Positions 9,088-14,697 of a DNA stretch of 14,697 nt are shown here, piece by piece. The notes under the pieces are model-generated. The model did not search any database and was not told where the DNA came from. It saw nothing but the letters and a program-made list of their open reading frames with translations. The position numbers were made by a program, and so were the translations under genes. Numbering within the stretch: the first letter of the stretch is position 1; every line of letters starts with the position of its first letter. The stretch is from AC-37 sp035275105. GTDB taxonomy: Bacteria > Actinomycetota > Thermoleophilia > Solirubrobacterales > Thermoleophilaceae. The stretch is taken from assembly GCA_035275105.1 (NCBI GenBank), contig DATENL010000222.1, forward strand, positions 1-14,697, given 5' to 3'.

Positions 9088-9497
9088 CCGGCCTTCCAGA
9101 CCTCCACCGAGACCTCCTCCACGGGCAGCGCGATCGGCGGCTCGGGCTTCGACGCCCTGACGGTCACGGTCTCCGCGCCGTAGCGGTCGATCATCCGGTC
9201 GGCGACCGCCGAGCACAGGCGCTCGAGCGTCTTGTACGAGCGCTCCTGCGCGGCCAGCGCCACCTGCTGGCAGACGTCGGCGTAGTCGACGGTGTCCTCC
9301 ACGCGATCGGTCACCGTCGCGTCGCACTCGCCCAGCTCGAACGAGAGGTCGAACACGAGCCGCTGTCCCACCGTGCGCTCGGCCTCCTCGACCCCGTGGT
9401 GCGTGTAGAGCGACAGCCCGGTGATCTCCACGCGGACCGACGGCTCGACGACCTCGTCGTCCTCGTCAGGCTCTAGGCGCTCGGGCTCGTCGTCCAC
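9084..9497 (-). CDS. folB: Dihydroneopterin aldolase
   Basis: FolB converts dihydroneopterin to 6-hydroxymethyl-dihydropterin and glycolaldehyde in folate synthesis. From the GTG at 9497 it has 137 residues. The T-fold core starts at VRVEITGLSLYTHHGVEEAER, followed by VGQRLVFDLSFEL, TVDYADVCQ, the substrate-binding Glu in SYKTLERLC, and the catalytic Lys in VRASKPEPPI. The chosen start overlaps folP by 25 bp and has GGAG 4 bases upstream. It adds a very acidic leader of about 20 residues (DDEPERLEPDEDDEVVEP) not typical of the family. A GTG nearer the core (VEITGLSLY) is the alternative start. The C-terminus overlaps folK by 4 bases. Confidence 0.92.
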   Translation of the reverse strand: MDDEPERLEPDEDDEVVEPSVRVEITGLSLYTHHGVEEAERTVGQRLVFDLSFELGECDATVTDRVEDTVDYADVCQQVALAAQERSYKTLERLCSAVADRMIDRYGAETVTVRASKPEPPIALPVEEVSVEVWKAG

Positions 9498-10309
9498 CGC
9501 GCTCCGAACGTAGCACCGGCCACCTTCAGCGCATCGACCGTCTCGGGCACGTCGTGCACGCGGAAGATCGAGGCGCCGCGCTCGAGGGCGATCACGCTGG
9601 TGGCCACCGTCGCGGCCACGCGCTCCTGCTCGGGCCGGCCGGTGACCTTGCCCAGGAAGCTCTTGCGCGAGGCGCCGATCACCACCGGGCGCCCGATCGC
9701 GACGATCTCGTCGAGCCGTCTCAGCAGCTCGAGGTTGTGGTCGAGCGTCTTGCCGAAGCCGATGCCCGGATCGAGCCAGACGCGCTCCTCGGGGACCCCC
9801 TCGGCTGTCGCGAACGCGAGCCGCTCCTCGAGGAACGCCCTGACCTCCGACACGACGTCGTCGTAACGCGGGTCGGCCTGCATCGTACGCGGGTCGTCGC
9901 CCAGCATGTGCATCAGGCAGCAGTCGGCCCCGCTCGTGGCCACGAGCCCGGCCATCTCGGGCGCCGCGCGGAAGGCGGAGACGTCGTTGACGATCCGCGC
10001 CCCGGCGCCAACGGCGGCCTCGGCGACCGCGAGCTTGCGCGTGTCGATCGAGACGCGCACGCCGGCGTCGCCCGCCGCGATCCGCTCGACCACCGGCACC
10101 ACCCGCTCGATCTCCTCGGCCTCGGGCACGGGCTCCGCCCCGGGGCGGGTCGACTCGCCGCCGACGTCGACGATCGCGGCGCCCTCGTCCGCCATCGCGC
10201 CCGCGTGGGCAACGGCGGCCTCGACGTCCAGGTAGAGGCCGCCGTCCGAGAACGAGTCGGGCGTGACGTTGAGCACGCCCATGACGGTCGGCCCGCGCGG
10301 CTTGGTCAT
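9473..10309 (-). CDS. folP: Dihydropteroate synthase
   Basis: FolP condenses p-aminobenzoate with hydroxymethyl-dihydropterin pyrophosphate to give dihydropteroate; it is the sulfonamide target. The protein has 278 residues, the usual length. It is a TIM barrel with GVLNVTPDSFSDGG (11-24), DVGGESTRPGAEPV (48-61), VSIDTRK (86-92), IVNDVSAFR (106-114), MHMLGDDPRTMQ (133-144), LDPGIGFGKT (179-188), IGASRKSFLG (211-220) and the late RVHD (250-253) pterin/phosphate contact. ATG 10309 is preferred over the upstream in-frame start at 10366, which would run into the LLM gene. First gene of the folP-folB-folK operon. No Shine-Dalgarno is visible; TACGGT lies 6 bases upstream. Confidence 0.96.
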   Translation of the reverse strand: MTKPRGPTVMGVLNVTPDSFSDGGLYLDVEAAVAHAGAMADEGAAIVDVGGESTRPGAEPVPEAEEIERVVPVVERIAAGDAGVRVSIDTRKLAVAEAAVGAGARIVNDVSAFRAAPEMAGLVATSGADCCLMHMLGDDPRTMQADPRYDDVVSEVRAFLEERLAFATAEGVPEERVWLDPGIGFGKTLDHNLELLRRLDEIVAIGRPVVIGASRKSFLGKVTGRPEQERVAATVATSVIALERGASIFRVHDVPETVDALKVAGATFGARWTTSPSA

Positions 10310-10356
10310 GGGCGAACCGTAGAGCGCGAGCCCCGCCCTGTAGCGTCCCCCCGGCG
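10310..10356. promoter_or_regulatory. Divergent folP / LLM intergenic region with two candidate -10 boxes
   Basis: Only 47 bp separate the two start codons. TACGGT on the minus strand (10316-10321) is 6 bases before the folP ATG. TAGCGT on the plus strand (10341-10346) is 10 bases before the LLM ATG. If both are real, each -35 would fall on the other promoter and both messages would have almost no leader. No -35 consensus is evident. Confidence 0.3.
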
Positions 10357-11352
10357 ATGGCACCACGGGTCTCGCTCGTCACGAGCAGCGGCGGCGTCCG
10401 CGACCTGGCCGACGCCGCGCGCATGGCTGAGGAGGCGGGGTTCGAGTCGGTCTGGGCCACCGAGTTCTACGACCGGTCGGCAACGGTGGCCCTCGCCGCG
10501 ATGGCGAACGCCACCGAGCGGATCGGGCTCGGGAGCGCGATCGCCTACGCGTTCGGCCGCACCCCGCTGGTGCTCGCGGCCGAGGCGCGCGACCTCGACG
10601 AGCTGTCGGACGGCCGGCTCACGCTCGGGCTCGGCACCGGCACGCGCCGGATGCAGCAGGACTGGCACGGGCTCGACGGCGAGCACCCCGCGAGCCGCAT
10701 CGAGGAGCTGGTGCCGCTGCTCCGCTCCCTGCTCGGCCTTCATCGCGGGCCAGTCGATCACGAGGGGCGCTTCTACCGCGTGCGCGTGAACCCCACCGCT
10801 CCGGTGTCGCCGCCGCTTCGCGAGGACCTGCCGATCTACATAGCGGGCGTGAACCCACGGATGATCGAGGCCGCCGGCGCCGTGGCCGACGGGCTCGTGG
10901 GCCACCCGCTGTACACCCCCGAGTACGTGAGCGAGGTGGCGCGGCCGGCGCTCGCGCGCGGGGCTGAGCGCGCCGGGCGCGACGAGCCGGTCCCAATCGC
11001 GGGCTACCTGACCTGCTCGGTGGGGCCGGACCGCGAGCAGGCGCGACGCGAGGCCGCGGCGATCGTCGCGTTCAACTCGACGGTCAAGACGTACCAGGTC
11101 GTCCATCGCCTGCACGGCTTCGAGCCGGAGGTGGAGGCGATCCGGTCGGCGTGGAAGTCGGGCGACTTCGCCGGCATGGCCGAGGGTGTGTCGGACCGGA
11201 TGCTGGACACGATCGCGCTCGCCGGGACGCCCGACGAGGTGCGGGAGCGCTACGAGGAGCGCTGGGCGGGCGTGTACGAGCGCACGCTGCTGTGGCCGCC
11301 GGCGTTCCGCGGCCGCGAGAGCGTCGAGGCCGTCATCGCCGCCTTCTCCTGA
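10357..11352 (+). CDS. LLM class (luciferase-like) F420/flavin-dependent oxidoreductase
   Basis: The 331-residue protein belongs to the bacterial luciferase-like TIM-barrel family, whose actinobacterial members often use coenzyme F420. Evidence is the opening RVSLVTSSGGVRDLADAARMAEEAGFESVW read in parts (DLADAARMAEEAGFESVWAT is typical), ATERIGLGSAIAYAFGRTPL, AEARDLDELSDGRLTLGLGTG, RIEELVPLLRSLL, DLPIYIAGVNPRMIEAAG, ADGLVGHPLYTPEYV, and the C-terminal AGTPDEVRERYEERW. The substrate cannot be told from sequence, and whether the cofactor is F420 or FMN is not certain. It is the only intact plus-strand gene in the window, divergent from folP and convergent with the SRPBCC gene, and is not part of the conserved housekeeping order around it. 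Confidence 0.88.
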   Translation: MAPRVSLVTSSGGVRDLADAARMAEEAGFESVWATEFYDRSATVALAAMANATERIGLGSAIAYAFGRTPLVLAAEARDLDELSDGRLTLGLGTGTRRMQQDWHGLDGEHPASRIEELVPLLRSLLGLHRGPVDHEGRFYRVRVNPTAPVSPPLREDLPIYIAGVNPRMIEAAGAVADGLVGHPLYTPEYVSEVARPALARGAERAGRDEPVPIAGYLTCSVGPDREQARREAAAIVAFNSTVKTYQVVHRLHGFEPEVEAIRSAWKSGDFAGMAEGVSDRMLDTIALAGTPDEVRERYEERWAGVYERTLLWPPAFRGRESVEAVIAAFS

Positions 11353-11369
11353 CGCCGCGAGGACGCAGT

Positions 11370-11408
11370 GTGCGGATTAGAGATCGCATACCGACCTCTA
11401 ATCCGCAC
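11370..11408. terminator. Strong hairpin between convergent genes; likely terminator or palindromic element
   Basis: GTGCGGATTAGAG (11370-11382) and its exact reverse complement (11396-11408) form a 13-bp stem. After an A/C mismatch the stem gains three more pairs (TCG/CGA) around the loop CATAC. It lies 17 bp past the stop of the LLM gene and overlaps the 3' end of the minus-strand SRPBCC gene, whose TAG stop is inside an arm. Position suggests a bidirectional terminator, but there is no T tract on either strand. Confidence 0.55.
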
Positions 11409-11817
11409 GCTTCGAGGATTCGGCGGCGCGCCGGACGCCCCGCAGCATCGCCGTCGTGGCCGCGACGTGCAGCCGCGTGCCGATCACGAGCGCGCGGTAG
11501 GCCGTGCCGGCGACACCGGGGAATGCCGCGTGCGTGACCGCGCGAAGGCGCGTACGGCCCGGGCCGAGGGGCTCGAGCACGAATGTCAACGCGTACGACG
11601 AGAAGCGGTGGCGGCCCGCCAGCGCGAGCTCGGCGCCGGGCGACGCGCGGTCCACGCGGAAGCCGGGGATCGCCGAGCCGGCCCGGTCGAGAGAGCCGGT
11701 GGCGCTCCGCTCCCGGCAGCCCAGCAATGCCGCACCGGCCTCGGAGCGCCGTGACGAGCCGCCCATGTAGGCGGTCAGCGCACCCCACACCCGCTCGGGC
11801 GGAGCGGCAACGTCCAC
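11398..11817 (-). CDS. SRPBCC-fold (polyketide cyclase/START-like) small protein, hypothetical
   Basis: From the GTG at 11817 the protein has 139 residues. The beginning VDVAAPPERVWGALTAYMGG fits the START/polyketide-cyclase helix-grip fold, where an apolar strand is followed by PPERVW. Later strands include RHRFSSYALTFVLEPLGPGRTRLRAVTHAAFPG (read in parts), and a C-terminal helix ends near AMLRGVRRAAESSKRAD. The ligand and role are unknown. The reading frame stays open upstream (QLTLPFVDEHA) into the ftsH end, and these residues would complete the first strand, so a non-standard start such as CTG at 11847 is possible. No clear ribosome binding site is seen. It lies 26 bp after ftsH and may be translated from the ftsH message. 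The last three residues and the stop are encoded by the hairpin at 11370-11408. Confidence 0.7.
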   Translation of the reverse strand: MDVAAPPERVWGALTAYMGGSSRRSEAGAALLGCRERSATGSLDRAGSAIPGFRVDRASPGAELALAGRHRFSSYALTFVLEPLGPGRTRLRAVTHAAFPGVAGTAYRALVIGTRLHVAATTAMLRGVRRAAESSKRAD

Positions 11818-11843
11818 CGCGTGCTCGTCTACGAACGGAAGGG

Positions 11844-13808
<1,965 letters not shown>

Positions 13809-13817
13809 GGCGAAGTG

Positions 13818-13823
13818 TCCCTC
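13818..13823 (-). promoter_or_regulatory. Ribosome binding site of ftsH
   Basis: GAGGGA on the minus strand, 9 bases before the ftsH ATG at 13808. Confidence 0.6.
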
Positions 13824-13879
13824 AGTTGGGCGTAACGAAGCAGCCTAGCAAGGGTATTCTTCGGGTTGTCCCGCTTTCC

Positions 13880-13905
13880 GCCTGCGTTTTCGGTTATTCG
13901 CAGGC
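13880..13905 (-). other. Small hairpin just after hpt
   Basis: GCCTGCG (13880-13886) and CGCAGGC (13899-13905) form a 7-bp stem with a 12-base loop, 4 bp downstream of the hpt stop in the hpt-ftsH gap. There is no T tract, so it could be an attenuator, an RNA-stability hairpin or chance. Confidence 0.35.
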
Positions 13906-13909
13906 CGCT

Positions 13910-14458
13910 CTAGGCGGGATCATTCAGGACCGCCACGTAGGGGAGCTGGCGGTAGCGCTGGGCGTGATCGAGGCCGTAGCCGATCACGAACCGGTTCGGG
14001 ATCTCGAAGCCGACGTAGCGGATCTCGACGTTCGACTTCCGCCGCTCCGGCTTCGTCAAGAGCGCGCAGACCTCTAGCGACGCCGGATCGCGCGCGCGCA
14101 TCGTGCGGAGCAGGTAGGAGAGCGTCAGCCCCGAGTCGACGATGTCCTCGACGATCAGCACGTCGCGGCCCTCGATCGAGACGTCGAGGTCCTTGAGGAT
14201 CCGGACGACCCCCGAGGAGTCGGTCGACGACCCGTACGACGCGACGGCCATGAAGTCCACCTCGCAGGGGACGTCGAGCGAGCGCATGAGGTCGGACAGG
14301 AAGAACACCGCGCCCTTGAGGACCCCCACGAGCAGCAGATCGCGGTCGGCGTAGTCCTCGGAGATCTGGCGACCCAGGTCGGCCACCCGCGCCCGCAGCG
14401 CGTCCTCGGTGACGAGCACCTCGCCGATCGCGGGATCGGTGGTGGCGGTCGGGGGCAC
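13910..14458 (-). CDS. hpt: Hypoxanthine phosphoribosyltransferase
   Basis: It salvages hypoxanthine or guanine to IMP or GMP using PRPP. From the GTG at 14458 the protein has 182 residues, a normal length. It begins VPPTATTDPAIGEVLVTEDALRARV. Features are LLLVGVLKGAVFFLSDLMR (the PPi-binding LKG at 47-49), EVDFMAVASYGSS (the flexible active-site loop), and the PRPP motif LIVEDIVDSGLTLSYL (101-116) with the catalytic acidic pair. KSNVEIRYVGFEIPNRFVIGYGLD contains the purine-binding Phe and Val and the late Asp. An open frame runs upstream to 14563 but is unlike the family. The GTG has no Shine-Dalgarno; TAAACT ends 7 bases upstream, consistent with a leaderless message. Confidence 0.95.
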   Translation of the reverse strand: MPPTATTDPAIGEVLVTEDALRARVADLGRQISEDYADRDLLLVGVLKGAVFFLSDLMRSLDVPCEVDFMAVASYGSSTDSSGVVRILKDLDVSIEGRDVLIVEDIVDSGLTLSYLLRTMRARDPASLEVCALLTKPERRKSNVEIRYVGFEIPNRFVIGYGLDHAQRYRQLPYVAVLNDPA

Positions 14459-14465
14459 GGGCGCG

Positions 14466-14471
14466 AGTTTA
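14466..14471 (-). promoter_or_regulatory. Possible -10 element of hpt
   Basis: TAAACT on the minus strand, ending 7 bases before the hpt GTG and lying in the 35-bp gap after the upstream kinase gene. It is the best -10 match among the candidates here. No good -35 is seen. Confidence 0.35.
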
Positions 14472-14493
14472 GGTCGGAGCCGGTGGACGCGCC

Positions 14494-14697
14494 TCAGCGC
14501 GACTCGCCGCCGGGCAGCCTCAGCTCGAATGCTCCGCCGGCGGCGACCACGTCGCCCCCGCATCCGCGGGCCAGCCGGCGGGCCAGGGGGAGCCCCAGGC
14601 CGGCGCCGCCGCCGCTGCTCACGCCGGGCATGAAGATCGACGCCGGGTCGCGCCCGTCGAGGCCGGGGCCGTCGTCGTGCACGGACACCACCACGCC
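14494..14697 (-). CDS. Histidine-kinase-like ATPase, C-terminal fragment (5' end outside window)
   Basis: The last 67 residues of a protein whose start lies beyond the right edge. They contain a G1-type box HDDGPGLDG and a G2-type box GGGAGLGLPLARRLARGCGGDV followed by FELRLPGGESR, the end of a GHKL/HATPase_c domain of a sensor histidine kinase. The N box, dimerisation domain and sensor part are not visible, so its signal is unknown. It ends 35 bp before the hpt start on the same strand. In many Gram-positive genomes tilS is in this place. Confidence 0.85.
   Translation of the reverse strand, partial: GVVVSVHDDGPGLDGRDPASIFMPGVSSGGGAGLGLPLARRLARGCGGDVVAAGGAFELRLPGGESR

Overview
The window is GC-rich (about 70%), densely packed bacterial chromosome. 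Codon use, the gene order and the F420-type oxidoreductase point to an actinobacterium. The order hpt-ftsH-folP-folB-folK-coaX-dus-greA-lysS-clpC-radA suggests a deep lineage such as Thermoleophilia; this placement is inferred from synteny and composition, not from a marker search. Almost everything is housekeeping and lies on the minus strand, so read in transcription order it runs from the right end of the window to the left.

Right part (14697 to 11398, minus): the C-terminal end of a histidine-kinase-like ATPase, then hpt (purine salvage), ftsH (membrane AAA+ protease) and a small SRPBCC-fold protein that starts just after ftsH. A strong hairpin (11370-11408) separates this unit from a convergent plus-strand luciferase-like (LLM) oxidoreductase (10357-11352).

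Middle (10309 to 8602, minus): a compact folate operon, folP-folB-folK, with overlapping reading frames. It is divergent from the LLM gene across 47 bp. Next comes a plus-strand relic of a LysE/RhtB-type exporter (8148-8605), broken by frameshifts and a large internal loss, and carrying a cluster of a 26-bp palindromic repeat.

Left part (8121 to 1, minus): coaX (pantothenate kinase), dus (tRNA dihydrouridine synthase), greA (transcript cleavage factor), lysS (lysyl-tRNA synthetase), clpC (AAA+ unfoldase) and radA (recombination ATPase, cut by the window start). The clpC-radA junction carries a clear hairpin terminator. The greA-lysS junction carries two copies of the same 26-bp repeat, arranged as one perfect 58-bp palindrome.

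The most unusual content is that repeat family: five occurrences (four full, one half) at two unrelated loci, one intergenic and one inside a dead gene. It looks like a REP/MITE-like dispersed palindrome. No complete new defence, mobile or biosynthetic system is visible, and no transposase, CRISPR array, tRNA or rRNA was found.
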